From Verrucomicrobiota bacterium (GTDB taxonomy: Bacteria; Verrucomicrobiota; Verrucomicrobiia; Verrucomicrobiales; Akkermansiaceae), in NCBI GenBank assembly GCA_030835305.1, contig JAURPJ010000083.1, positions 1 through 32,996 on the forward strand: a stretch of 32,996 nt of DNA, written 5' to 3'. Shown here one piece after another: positions 21,945 to 31,900 of the stretch (its first letter is position 1; every line of letters starts with the position of its first letter). Below the pieces are notes generated by a model. The model was given only the letters and a program-made list of their open reading frames with translations, was not told the DNA's origin and ran no database searches. The translations under genes were made by a program, and so were the position numbers.

Positions 21945-23186
21945 ATGAAGTTTTTTTCTACCTTTCTTTTTCTGGGGTTGCTGGGGTTGTCTCCGGCGGA
22001 CGAACCCGTCGCCTTGAGAGACGCCTTCAAGGATCACTTCCTCGTCGGCACCGCAGTCAATCGCTCCATCGTCACCGGCCAGGCTGGCTATCGGCGGGAT
22101 GCCGATCTGGTTGCGGGCGACATCGCTTTGGTGAAAGCTCAGTTCAACCAAATCGTCGCCGAGAACGACATGAAGTGGATGATGTTGCATCCGCGCAAAG
22201 GCGCTGATGGCTACGATTTCACGGCTACCGATGCGCTGGTGAAATTTGGAGAGGCGAACGGCATGGAGATCGCCGGGCACACTTTGGTGTGGCACAGCCA
22301 GACGCCAAACTGGGTCTTCGAGGGGAAGCATTTGCCTCCGGGTGTCGAAAAGGCACCCGAGCCCGAAGCCGAGCCCAACAGGCCCGGCCGATTCGGGCGT
22401 CCTCGTCAATTCAACCTGGACGGTCCACGTGCTTCCCGCGAAGAATTGCTGGAGCGCATGCGCGATCACATCCATACCGTGATGGGTCGCTACAAGGGCA
22501 AGATCAAAGTCTGGGACGTGGTCAATGAAACGATCTCCGACGGCGGCGACGAAGTCCTGCGCAAGTCGCCATGGTCGGAGATCATCGGACCGGATTTCAT
22601 CAACAAGGCCTTCGCGTATGCTCATGAAGCCGACCCCGACGCCATTCTGCGCTACAACGACTACGGCCTGGAGAATCCCGACAAGCGAGCCAAGCTGATC
22701 AAGCTCATCACCTCGCTGAAGAAACAAGGCGTGCCTGTCATGGCGATCGGTTGGCAGGCCCATCTGAATGTCTCGACCAGCTTTGAAAAGATGGATCGGT
22801 GCCTGACGGAAATGGCCACGCTGGGCTTGCCCATTCATATCACCGAACTCGATGTGAACAGTGCGGTGCGCGGGCAGCGTGGAACCGGCGCCGACATCGC
22901 GTAGAACGCCAATGCGACTGAGGGCGGGCTCGTTGATGAGGCCAACCGCAAACTCGCAGAAGCTTACGAGGGCATTTTCAAGGCCTTCATCAAACACCGC
23001 GACTCGGTGGAAATGGTCACCTTCTGGGGCGCGAACGACGCCGTCTCCTGGCGACGTGGCGGCAATCCGCTGCTCTTCGACGGGGACAACAAACCGAAGC
23101 CCGCATTCGATGCCGTGATAGGTGTTGCCAAGTCTGCAGAAGCGAAGTCGCCTTTGCCAAAAGCTCAAACCGACGCTGCCGAATAG
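21945..23186 (+). pseudogene. GH10 endo-xylanase interrupted by an in-frame TAG
   Basis: The start at 21945 follows the esterase stop by eight bases, with AGGA close upstream. Signal peptide MKFFSTFLFLGLLGLSPA. The first 319 residues are a GH10 (beta/alpha)8 barrel: NDMKWMMLHP, HTLVWHSQTPNW, acid/base Glu195 in WDVVNETISD, RYNDYGLE, and nucleophile Glu301 in ITELDVN. A TAG at 22902-22904 interrupts the frame after GADIA. The same frame then runs another 93 codons, encoding the missing end of the fold (EMVTFWGANDAVSWRRGG, LLFDGDNKPKPAFDAV), to a TAG at 23184. A CAG (Gln) to TAG change is the simplest explanation. Without the last strand and its Trp residues the product should be inactive. An EP-rich then RPGRFGRPR-type insertion lies at about 135-160. 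Possibly a recent nonsense mutation, a consensus error, or low-level readthrough. Confidence 0.82.
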
Positions 23187-23202
23187 CCAAGCGATCTCAC
23201 AA

Positions 23203-23286
23203 TTTTCTCCTGCCATGATTGGTTTCGAAGCTCTTCCCGCCGACGATCTCAAGGCCTTGCTGGAATATCTTTCTCAGCCGCATTGA
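23203..23286 (+). pseudogene. C-terminal fragment of a cytochrome c-type domain
   Basis: Just after the GH10 stop a short frame encodes MIGFEALPADDLKALLEYL and ends SQPH with a TGA at 23284. This resembles the last helix and Met-ligand loop of class I cytochrome c domains fused to dehydrogenases. No CxxCH or upstream part of such a gene is present, so this looks like the 3' stub of a deleted gene. The match is short and could be coincidental. Confidence 0.4.
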
Positions 23287-23310
23287 GGAATTTCTCGAGA
23301 GATCGATTTG

Positions 23311-23337
23311 TGGCGGCGGATTTTACCCGCCACGCCA
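23311..23337. terminator. Stem-loop between the GH10 locus and the AraC gene
   Basis: TGGCGGCGG pairs with CCGC and CGCCA, with a two-base bulge and a loop of about seven bases. No T-run follows on either strand. It lies between convergent genes, so it may act as a bidirectional 3'-end structure; weak as an intrinsic terminator. Confidence 0.35.
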
Positions 23338-23413
23338 ATCTGACAGATCGACCTGGAGCAATATTTGAGAATACTGGCCCCGCTTAGGTGGGACTCGCGG
23401 GCTGCTCGAAAAA

Positions 23414-24163
23414 TTAGCGATAAGGCGGATTGCTTCCGGGTAATTTGGCGAAGCGCTTGCGGTAGGCGCTGGGAGGTTCTCCGATGAGCTGGGAGAATTT
23501 TCGTGAAAAGGCGCTGTGATCGTAAAATCCCACGTCGAGTGCGATGGTGGTAACCGGGATGACCCCGGAGCGCAACATTTCGCAGGCTCGCAGAATTCTC
23601 AGGCGCATGAGATACTGGCTCGGTGTGGTTTTGTAGATCTCCTGGAATTTGCGTTCCAGTTGTCTGACCGACATGTCGGCGTCTGCCGCAATATCAGCAA
23701 TCGTGATTTTTTCGGTGTATCTTTCGTTGAGCGTTTCGGTGACTCTTCGCAGGCCTTGATCAAGTTCGACCTGATAGCTTCTCACCAGACCACACAAGCC
23801 TGCGATTTTTCCTTCCCGGGTGAAGAGGGGAATCTTGTCGGTGGTATACCACTCGGGACGGCCCAGTTCATTTGGGAAAAGCTCCACGATATCATTAATG
23901 GGTTTGCCCGTTTTTAGGATGATGCGATCATCCTGAGCGAACTTTTCAGCCATTTGGGGCGGGAAAATTTCATGATCTCTTTTTCCGATGAGTTCTGTTT
24001 TATCCGAGAGTCCGCAGTGGTGAACAAAGGACTGATTGCCAGCGACAATGCGCAATTGGGAGTCTTTTGCGAAATACATGAGGTCGGGCAGGAATTCAAA
24101 GAGATCGCGCACGGTACCTGGTCTGAGATTCTCATTCCATTTGGCGACTTCTTCCTCCAACAT
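23414..24163 (-). CDS. PAS-domain AraC-family transcriptional regulator
   Basis: A 249-residue regulator if started at the ATG at 24163 (MLEEEVAKWNENL). The frame extends to an ATG at 24241, but that would overlap the divergent oxidoreductase start and leave no promoter. Residues 15-130 are PAS-like (LFEFLPDLMYFAKDSQLRIV, GLSDKTELIGKRDHEIFP, a PLFTREGKIAGLCG strand pair). Residues 145-243 are the double helix-turn-helix of AraC proteins: ITIADIAADADMSVRQLERK, then IALDVGFYDHSAFSRKF and PPSAYRKRF. The PAS domain probably senses a small ligand or cofactor, unlike the cupin sensor of classical AraC. It is divergent from the oxidoreductase and dehydrogenase genes and likely regulates them, possibly through the 76-bp gap. 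Confidence 0.88.
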   Translation of the reverse strand: MLEEEVAKWNENLRPGTVRDLFEFLPDLMYFAKDSQLRIVAGNQSFVHHCGLSDKTELIGKRDHEIFPPQMAEKFAQDDRIILKTGKPINDIVELFPNELGRPEWYTTDKIPLFTREGKIAGLCGLVRSYQVELDQGLRRVTETLNERYTEKITIADIAADADMSVRQLERKFQEIYKTTPSQYLMRLRILRACEMLRSGVIPVTTIALDVGFYDHSAFSRKFSQLIGEPPSAYRKRFAKLPGSNPPYR

Positions 24164-24239
24164 GTCGGGAATATACACGAAATAAACGTTTTCATACAAG
24201 ACGTGATTTCCCTTCAATGCTAGGGTCCTGCAAGTCAAC

Positions 24240-25367
24240 ATGTCGAATCAACCAAATATCGCAATCGTCGGTCTCGGCTTCGGTGCCGAGTTTATCCCCA
24301 TTTACCAGCGTCATCCCAATGCCAACATGGCCGCGATTTGCCAGCGCACCGAATCATCATTACACGAAGTCGGTGACAAGTATGGCATCGAAAAGCGCTA
24401 CACCAGCTATGAAGAGCTTCTGGCGGATCCGGAGATCGATGCGGTCCACATTAACTCTCCAATTCCGAATCATGCCGAGCAAACCATCGCGGCGCTCAAG
24501 GCCGGGAAGCATGTTGCGTGCACGGTCCCGATGGCCACCTCGGTGGAGGACTGTAAGGCGATCGTCGATCTTTGTGCGGAGACCGGCTTGAAATACATGA
24601 TGATGGAAACGGTGGTCTATGCCCGCGAGTTTCTCTTCATGAAGGAACTTTACGACAAAGGCGAACTCGGGAAGCTTCAGTTTTTGAAAGCCTCCCACCA
24701 GCAGGATATGGATGGCTGGCCCGGATACTGGCCAGGCCTTCCTCCCATGCACTATGCCACCCACTGTGTTGGACCGCTCCTCGGTCTTGGTCGCCACCAG
24801 GCCGAGTATGTCTCGTGTTTCGCCTCCGGCACGATCCGCGAGGAAATGCATGCTTGCTATGGTTCGCCCTATGCGGTCGAAAGCTGCCACGTCAAGTTCA
24901 AGGACAGCGATCTTTCCGGGCTCGTTTATCGATCTCTCTTCGATGTGGCCCGACAATACCGCGAGTCCATTGAAGTCTACGGTGATAAAAAAGGAGTCGA
25001 GTGGCCGCTCATTGAAGGTGAGCAATTGGTGGTGCACACCGCCAAGAAGCCCGAGCCGGAAATCCCAGAGCGCGTGGAGTGCCCGGACTTTGCCCATTTG
25101 CTACCCGAAGAAATTGCGCCCTTCACCACAGGTGGCGTTTACGGCGGCGAGGAAGGGGAAGAGCATCTGAGCTTCACCCAGGGTGCCGGTCACGGTGGAT
25201 CCCATCCTCATCTCGTGCATCAGTTTGTCGAACTGCTCCGCGGACAGGGTGAGGGGTATCCCAATGAAGTGCAGTCAGCCAATATCACCTGCACTGGAAT
25301 TCTGGCCCACGAATCCGCTCAAAAAGGAGGCGAAATCGTGCGTCTTCCGGAATTCACTCTCAGCTAG
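24240..25367 (+). CDS. Gfo/Idh/MocA-family oxidoreductase
   Basis: A 375-residue cytoplasmic protein with an N-terminal Rossmann fold (IAIVGLGFGAEFIP, residues 7-20; then INSPIPNHAEQTIAALKAGKH in two parts about 71-91) and the family's C-terminal alpha/beta domain. No signal peptide is visible. The usual EKP catalytic motif is replaced by CTVPMATS (residues 94-101), so the conserved Lys is Val96. His171 and His175 in MHYATHCVGP occupy the usual histidine motif. Members oxidise, reduce or epimerise sugars with NAD(P). The Lys loss suggests altered chemistry or a subfamily with a different acid/base. Divergent from the PAS-AraC gene and 36 bp upstream of the ThuA/dehydrogenase gene, so probably part of one sugar-catabolic unit. 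Substrate unknown. Confidence 0.85.
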   Translation: MSNQPNIAIVGLGFGAEFIPIYQRHPNANMAAICQRTESSLHEVGDKYGIEKRYTSYEELLADPEIDAVHINSPIPNHAEQTIAALKAGKHVACTVPMATSVEDCKAIVDLCAETGLKYMMMETVVYAREFLFMKELYDKGELGKLQFLKASHQQDMDGWPGYWPGLPPMHYATHCVGPLLGLGRHQAEYVSCFASGTIREEMHACYGSPYAVESCHVKFKDSDLSGLVYRSLFDVARQYRESIEVYGDKKGVEWPLIEGEQLVVHTAKKPEPEIPERVECPDFAHLLPEEIAPFTTGGVYGGEEGEEHLSFTQGAGHGGSHPHLVHQFVELLRGQGEGYPNEVQSANITCTGILAHESAQKGGEIVRLPEFTLS

Positions 25368-25403
25368 ACTAATTCCAATCGCCTCACTTCCACCATTTTT
25401 TCC

Positions 25404-28400
25404 ATGAAACGTCTTCCTCTTTTACTTGCCCTGGCCATTGCCGTCTTTGCTTTGGGTCAGAATTTAGTGACTCCAAAACCTGAAGGCCGTCGCCTTAATG
25501 TGCTCTTTTTTGGAGCCCCGACTGCCAACGGCCCAGGGCACGATCCCATCACCCGCTATCGGGTTATCAAAAACCACCTCGGAGTGGAAGGGGTAGACTT
25601 CACCTACTCGGAAGACCCGGCTGAGGTCTTTAACAAGGAAACACTTGGGAAGTACGATGCTCTTCTGATGTATGGAAACTGGGAGCAAAACGGCGCCATG
25701 CCCGGTGATCAACAGAAGGCTCTCCTTGATTGGGTGGCTCAGGGTGGGGCGTTTCTACCGATTCATTGTGCCTCGGCTTGCTATGGAAAATCACCGGCTT
25801 TTGTCGAATTGGTGGGGGCGAAATTCAGGTCTCACACCTCCGGGGTCTTTGCCCCCAAAACCATCGCAAAACATCCCATCGTGGATGGTTACAAATCTTT
25901 TGAAGCCTGGGATGAAACCTATGTGCACTCAGACCACAACGACGACCGGACGGTCCTGCAGGTTCGGGAAAAAGAGCCATGGACGTGGGTCCGGGAACAC
26001 GGGAAAGGTCGCGTCTTTTATACTGCATCGGGCCACGATCATCGTGTCTGGGATACTCCTGCATTTCAGGATCTCATCAAACGGGCCGTTTATTGGTCCG
26101 TTGGCGGCGAAAAGTATCAGCTGCTGAAGGAACTGGATCTCCCCAAGCTGGAGCAGGAGCGCGTGTCACTTCCCGGTTACCGGGAGAGAAAAGAAATCAC
26201 AATGGGTCAGAAGCCTCTCTCTCCCGCGGAATCGATGAAGCTCGCCCAGGTTCCCGCTGGCTTTGAGCTTTCCCTCTTTGCGGCCGAACCGGATATCGTG
26301 AACCCGATCTACGTGAACTGGGATCATCGCGGGCGGGCTTTCGTCATCGAAACCGTCGATTACCCGAATAACCTCCAAAAAGGTGATCTCGGACATGATC
26401 GCATCACGATCTGCGAAGACACCAATGGAGATGGCCGCGCGGACAAGTTTACCCGCTTCGCCGAGAAGCTCTCCATCCCGACCTCCCTCGTCTTTGCCAA
26501 TGGCGGAGTGATTTGCACGAACGGCACCGAGCTTTTGTTTCTCAAGGACACCGATGGTGATGACAAGGCTGACGTTCGTGAAATCCTGATCAATGGATTT
26601 TCAATGGGGGATACTCACGCGGGCCCTTCAAACTTAAAATGGGGCCCGGACGGCTGGATCTATGCGACCATTGGATACTCTGGTTTCAATGGCACGGTCG
26701 GAGGAAAAGAGCACCGCTTCGCCCAGGGGCTCTTCCGCTTCCTGCCTGATGGTTCTGCGATGGAATGGCTCCAGCCAACCACCAACAATACGTGGGGTCT
26801 CGGCTTCACGGAGGAATTCGATATTTTGGGCTCAACGGCCAACGGGAACCCGTCATTCTATTTCACCTTCCCGAAGAGTATCTACGAGTCGGCCGGCCTC
26901 GACCAAGGGCGCACTCCACGGGCGGACGATAATCCGATTTTTAATCCGTCCTCGGCTGATATTCGGCAAGTGGATCAGTTCGACCGATACACCGCGGCCG
27001 CCGGGCATGCCGTTTATACCTCGATCCGCTTTCCGGAGTCTTACCAAAACAAAGTGGCTTTCGTGTGTGGACCAACCGCGAAACTGGTGGGGCATTTTGA
27101 CCTCAGCCCTCATGGTGCCGGTTGGAAGGCGGAGCAATCGCCCAACAACTTCTACAACTCCGCCGATGCCTGGTCGGCACCGGTTTGCGCTGAAGTCGGA
27201 CCGGATGGAGCGATGTGGGTGTGCGATTGGTATAATATCATTATTCAGCACAACCCGACTCCTTCGGAGCGCTCGGCCGGGATTGCAGCCAAAACGGGGC
27301 GTGGGAATGCCTATGAAACTCCTCATCGCGACAAAGAGCACGGCCGGATCTATCGCATTTATCCGACCGGTTCAAAGGATGAAGCCAACCCGCAATTGGA
27401 TCCGCAAAAACCCGCCAGCCTCGTGGCCGGGCTTGAGCATCCGAATTTGTTCTGGCGACTTCATGCCCAACGACTCATCGGAGAGGGGAAAGATTTCAAA
27501 AAGATGGTTCCGGAACTTGAGCTGCTTGCCAAGGTGAATCCGACAGCCGCCGGACATTGCCTCATGGTCCTCCAGCGCAGCGGTCAACTCAAGTCCGATT
27601 TCCTGGCACCATTTTTGACGGTAAAGCACCCGGCTGCCCGACGAGCCGCGATCCGGTTGGCGACTCCGGATCAACTTAAAGCGCGCCTGGTTTCCGGTGG
27701 TCAGATTCAGGCGAAAGGTCGTGACCTCGCCGAAGTTCTCGTCGGATTCTCCCGTGCTGCGAGAGACCCCCAAATTGGAGAAGCGATTCACAATCTTGCG
27801 GCGAATCATGTAAACCTCTTCGCTGACGATACACTTCGCGATGCCTGGAGCATCGCGGCCCGCCGCCACGCCTCCACCGTGCTGGCGGCCTCCGGGGGGA
27901 ATGACGAGCCTGAGGAAGTTGCTCCGGTAAATCTCATCCCCAATGCGGACTTTGAAGAAACGACCGACGGCAAGCCCACAGGATGGAGCGACCTGCGCAC
28001 CTATCAGGGAGCCGGAGCCGACAAGATTGAAGTCAGTTCTTCGCCCAATGGCCGGACCGGCAAGTGCCTCAAAGTGACCGCGACCGAAGACACCGACAGC
28101 GGAGTGGCCATTTCCATTCCCATCAAAAAAGGAATGCGCTACCGCCTCTCCGGTTGGATCAAAACCGAGAACTTGACAACCCGCAGAAATGCCCCCGGCG
28201 CTCTGCTCAACCTCCACGGGGGACAACGCACCAACAGCGTCAGAGGGACGAAAGATTGGACCGAAGTCTCGGTCGAGTTTGAATCCGGCGCGGATCGAGA
28301 AGCCTTGATTCATTGCCTCTTCAGCGCCTACGGATTAGGGCAGGGCACCGTCTATTTCGATGATATTTCACTCACCCCGATGTCGAGTGCAAACAACCTT

Positions 28401-28862
28401 GCCGGAGCGCTCGCCAATCTGAAAAAGTTTGCCCAATCGGGAGGCGGGCCGACGAAGCCTATTGTGCGAAAGTTCAAGCCAGATCCCAAGGTTCACAAAC
28501 GGGGACTTGCGGTCTTCAATCTCACGTGCGCGGCCTGCCACGGTGTCGATGGCAAGGGGGTTCCTGAAACCTTTCCTCCTCTTGATGGCGCGGCCTGGGT
28601 GATTGGTGATCCGGAGCGTGCGACCAAGATTGTCCTTCACGGACTCATGGGAGAACTTGAGGTGAAGGGACATACATACAATAACGTGATGGCCCCGCTG
28701 GGAGCCGCCCTCAACGATCAGCAAATTGCCGACGTTCTCACCTACGTTCGTCAGAATTGGTCCAATGATGCTTCCCCGGTATCGGAGGAGCAGGTCTCCA
28801 AAGTCCGCAAAGGGACCGCTGCCCGCAAAACGATGTATCAGCCTCCCGAGTTGAAAGAATAA
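25404..28862 (+). CDS. ThuA / PVC-type dehydrogenase / CBM / cytochrome c fusion protein
   Basis: A 1152-residue exported protein with signal peptide MKRLPLLLALAIAVFALGQ. Residues 30-235 form a ThuA-like (trehalose-utilisation, glutamine-amidotransferase-like) domain: NVLFFGAPTANGPGHD, DALLMYGNW, GGAFLPIHCASACYG, HPIVDG. Residues about 262-660 match the PVC-type membrane-bound dehydrogenase propeller: GFELSLFAAEPDIVNP, CEDTNGDGRADKFTRF, HAGPSNLKWGPDGWIY, CGPTAKLVGHFDLS, MWVCDWYN. A helical, HEAT-like stretch follows (about 670-835). A CBM4/9-like beta-sandwich lies at about 843-992 (NLIPNADFEETTDGKPTGW, FDDISLTP). A class I cytochrome c ends the protein: heme motif CAACH at 1042-1046, with a likely axial Met in NNVMAPLG. 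Expected to oxidise a sugar in the periplasm and pass electrons through its own heme; substrate unknown. Confidence 0.88.
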   Translation: MKRLPLLLALAIAVFALGQNLVTPKPEGRRLNVLFFGAPTANGPGHDPITRYRVIKNHLGVEGVDFTYSEDPAEVFNKETLGKYDALLMYGNWEQNGAMPGDQQKALLDWVAQGGAFLPIHCASACYGKSPAFVELVGAKFRSHTSGVFAPKTIAKHPIVDGYKSFEAWDETYVHSDHNDDRTVLQVREKEPWTWVREHGKGRVFYTASGHDHRVWDTPAFQDLIKRAVYWSVGGEKYQLLKELDLPKLEQERVSLPGYRERKEITMGQKPLSPAESMKLAQVPAGFELSLFAAEPDIVNPIYVNWDHRGRAFVIETVDYPNNLQKGDLGHDRITICEDTNGDGRADKFTRFAEKLSIPTSLVFANGGVICTNGTELLFLKDTDGDDKADVREILINGFSMGDTHAGPSNLKWGPDGWIYATIGYSGFNGTVGGKEHRFAQGLFRFLPDGSAMEWLQPTTNNTWGLGFTEEFDILGSTANGNPSFYFTFPKSIYESAGLDQGRTPRADDNPIFNPSSADIRQVDQFDRYTAAAGHAVYTSIRFPESYQNKVAFVCGPTAKLVGHFDLSPHGAGWKAEQSPNNFYNSADAWSAPVCAEVGPDGAMWVCDWYNIIIQHNPTPSERSAGIAAKTGRGNAYETPHRDKEHGRIYRIYPTGSKDEANPQLDPQKPASLVAGLEHPNLFWRLHAQRLIGEGKDFKKMVPELELLAKVNPTAAGHCLMVLQRSGQLKSDFLAPFLTVKHPAARRAAIRLATPDQLKARLVSGGQIQAKGRDLAEVLVGFSRAARDPQIGEAIHNLAANHVNLFADDTLRDAWSIAARRHASTVLAASGGNDEPEEVAPVNLIPNADFEETTDGKPTGWSDLRTYQGAGADKIEVSSSPNGRTGKCLKVTATEDTDSGVAISIPIKKGMRYRLSGWIKTENLTTRRNAPGALLNLHGGQRTNSVRGTKDWTEVSVEFESGADREALIHCLFSAYGLGQGTVYFDDISLTPMSSANNLAGALANLKKFAQSGGGPTKPIVRKFKPDPKVHKRGLAVFNLTCAACHGVDGKGVPETFPPLDGAAWVIGDPERATKIVLHGLMGELEVKGHTYNNVMAPLGAALNDQQIADVLTYVRQNWSNDASPVSEEQVSKVRKGTAARKTMYQPPELKE

Positions 28863-28917
28863 AGAGAGGATTGTTGGGTCATCGTTTGTTGCTCTTCAAC
28901 CAGTAAGAGGACAAGCA

Positions 28918-31900
28918 TCATTCGCTGTCTTTTGGCAGACCCCGGTAAATCTGGAGTCCGGGGTTTTTGGAAAACGCGGGTGATCCTGCGATCAAGATTC
29001 CTCCGTCGGGACTGAAGTTGAGGTTGCTGATGGATGTTCCACTGCGGCGAATGGCGAAAAGCTCGGTTTCAGTGGCAACATTCCAGAGCCGAATGGTCCC
29101 ACCACTGCCACTGCTTGCGAGGGTCCGGCCGTCCGGGGAGAAGGCGAGATTCCAAATTCCCTGTTTGTGTCCTTTGAGCAAACCACGTTCTTTCCCTGAC
29201 TGCGAATCTAAAACTACAATCGCGTTTTCGTAGTCTCGAAACCCGAGTGTTGCTGCCAGAATTGAGCCATCGGGAGAGAGGGTGAATCGACTGCCTGGCT
29301 CAAATGGGGGTAACTGGAATCGGCCTTTTTCAAGGCCGTTGGAGGTGGCATAGGATATGGCCAAACCACTCTTTGCGAGCGTCACCAGTGATTTTCCATC
29401 ATTGGTAAAAAGAGCAATACTCGCCTCGTTCATTATGATGGGCTTCTCCGGGGATTTCAGGTTCCAGCAGCGTAATCCTTTCCGCATGTTGGTGGCCGCC
29501 AGCCACAAGCCATCGGGGGAGAGAGTCAGAGAATCAATACTCTTAAGGTCTGATGAGATGGTTACCGTTGTCTGATCGCCAAGGTGGGTGACTTTGATGA
29601 GTCCAGGCCCGATTCTCTCGACTCGTGTAGATTTTTTTTGATCAACCGGGATTCCGAAACCCTCTTTTTGATTAAGGGCCGGTGCCGGATTCGAATCAAC
29701 CATTTTACTGGTTTCAAGATCGAAGGTTCCCAGCTTTCCGGAGGCATGATAGCTGACAAGCTTGTTTCCAGAGGGCAAAAATTCGAGAGGCACCCAGGCC
29801 CCATTAATGGTAGGCTGTCGGACTTGTTGCTGCGTGGGCCAAATTCTCACTTCACCGTCCTTACTTCCGCTGGCGACAGACAAACCGTCCGGAGAGAAAG
29901 CTACCGAAAGAACTTCGCTCCGATGCCCCAGGAGTTTCCGTTTCAGTTTTCCTTTATTGAAGTCCCAAATCCGAACCGAGTGATCCCGGCTTCCGGTCAC
30001 CAGGTATTTGCCTTCCCGGTCAAATCCCATTTCTGAGACTCTTCCGTTATGCCGATCGGATTGGGGGCTTCGGGCAAGCAATTCGATTTCGCGTCCGTTT
30101 CCTACATCGCAAAGAGCAATCGCAAAACCGTCCGGACTCGGATCTTCGTTTTTGGCAAAGACAAAAAACCGGCCATCGGGTGAAAAACGGAAGACATGCT
30201 TTCCGGGGAAACTCCGGGTTGAGTTTTCAATCATGACGGGAGCTTTTGATTCTTCCGGTGCCAGTAACGTGATCCCTTCGTTTGTTTGGGTAGCGAGAAC
30301 TCCGGTTATGGGTGAGAAAAGTACAGCGTCGGCTGGGAGAGCGAAATATTTTTCACGGGTCCAGGTTTTGGTGTTCCACATAAAGGTACCGTCCGCTCCG
30401 GTGGTTGCCAGTCGAGAACCGTCAGGTGAAAAGGCGGCGCTCTGACCGTAGCCCTCGAGCTCCCAGATGGGCCTTTCCAATGCAAGATCAATGACAATCA
30501 CTCCTTCCCGGCCGGTGATCAGAAGTTGGCGTCCGTCTCCTGAAAATTCCACCGACTTTCCGTCATGGTCGTAGGTTGAAGCAATCCGCTTTTCATGGCA
30601 GGACCAGAGATGCACCTGGCCCCGGGTGGCGATTGCCACGAGGCGACCGTCCGGCGAGAAGGAAAGGGCATCTGCGGGGCTCCCAAGAAGCGGAAGACTC
30701 ACGTGGTCGTCCTCGGCGCAGCGATCCATGAGATACCACCACTCGAAACCTCTCAAATCTTCATCCTGCGACCCTTCCGGATTCCAGCGCTCCAAAAGAA
30801 GTCGGGCCTTGGAAAGGTGTCCATTGGAAATGGCCTGATGTGCGAGATTGATATTGGCCACGTATTGATGCAGACGGGCTTCTGTCGACGATGCAATGGC
30901 AAGGGAGCGATCTTGTTCAGCTCTGAGACGCAGGTCCTTCTCAGTTTCCTTCGCTCGTCGCGCCCGGACTCCGGAAAGGTAGCTGACTGCCGTAGTGGAG
31001 AGGAGTGCGATGGCAAGAAAACCCGATAGACTGACGGTCACGCGATTTCTACTGATGAAGCGTCCTATCCGATATTGCCAACTCGGCGGTCTTGCCCTGA
31101 TGGGTGAGCCTTCAAGGTGCAACTCAAGGTCGCGGGCCAGCTCGTTGCTGCTGCCGTATCTCCGGTCGCGGTCTTTTTCGAGACAGGTCATCACCACCCA
31201 GTCAAGATCACCACGAATTTCGGAGAGGAGTCGCTTTGAAGAGCATGACCGTGCTTGTGCGATTTCCGCAGCTTTGATTGGATCCAGGCTTTCAAAGTAC
31301 GAAGAAGGTCGGAGAAAGCGACCTTGATTGAGGAGTGCGAGAGCTGCTCCTGTGCTTTCATCCTTGCCGAGAGCGGATTCCAGGGGTGTTATCCCGGTGA
31401 GTAGCTCGAAAAGGATGACGCCCAGGGAATAGATGTCTGCCCGCGTGTCGATATCACGTCTGCCGTCTGCCGCCTGTTCGGGGCTCATGTAAGCCGGTGT
31501 TCCGATGATCGGGTCATTCAAGGTTAACTTGAGGGGAGCTCCTTCAAAGGGGTCCATCGCTTTGGCGACTCCAAAGTCGATGACTTTTGGTGCTGATCTG
31601 GCGTCCTCCTCGCGAACGAGGATATTTGAAGGCTTGAGGTCGCGATGGATGATCCCTTTTTGGTGGGCGTGCTCAAGGGCGCGGCAGATTTTGATGAAAA
31701 CATCCAGTCGCTGCCGAATGGTGAAGTGGTGCTCGTCGCAATACTCTGTTACGGGGTCGCCGTCCACATATTCCATCACGAAAAATGGTCTTCCGCTCTC
31801 CGTCTTCCCGGCATCGAGTACCTTCGCAATTCCAGGATGATCCATCATGGCAAGCGTGTGCCGTTCCGCTTCAAAGCGATCCAGGACATTGGCCGAATTT

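Noticed and set aside
24164-24241. N-terminal extension of the AraC regulator
   Set aside because: It would overlap the divergent oxidoreductase start and leave no promoter; the ATG at 24163 gives the normal PAS start.
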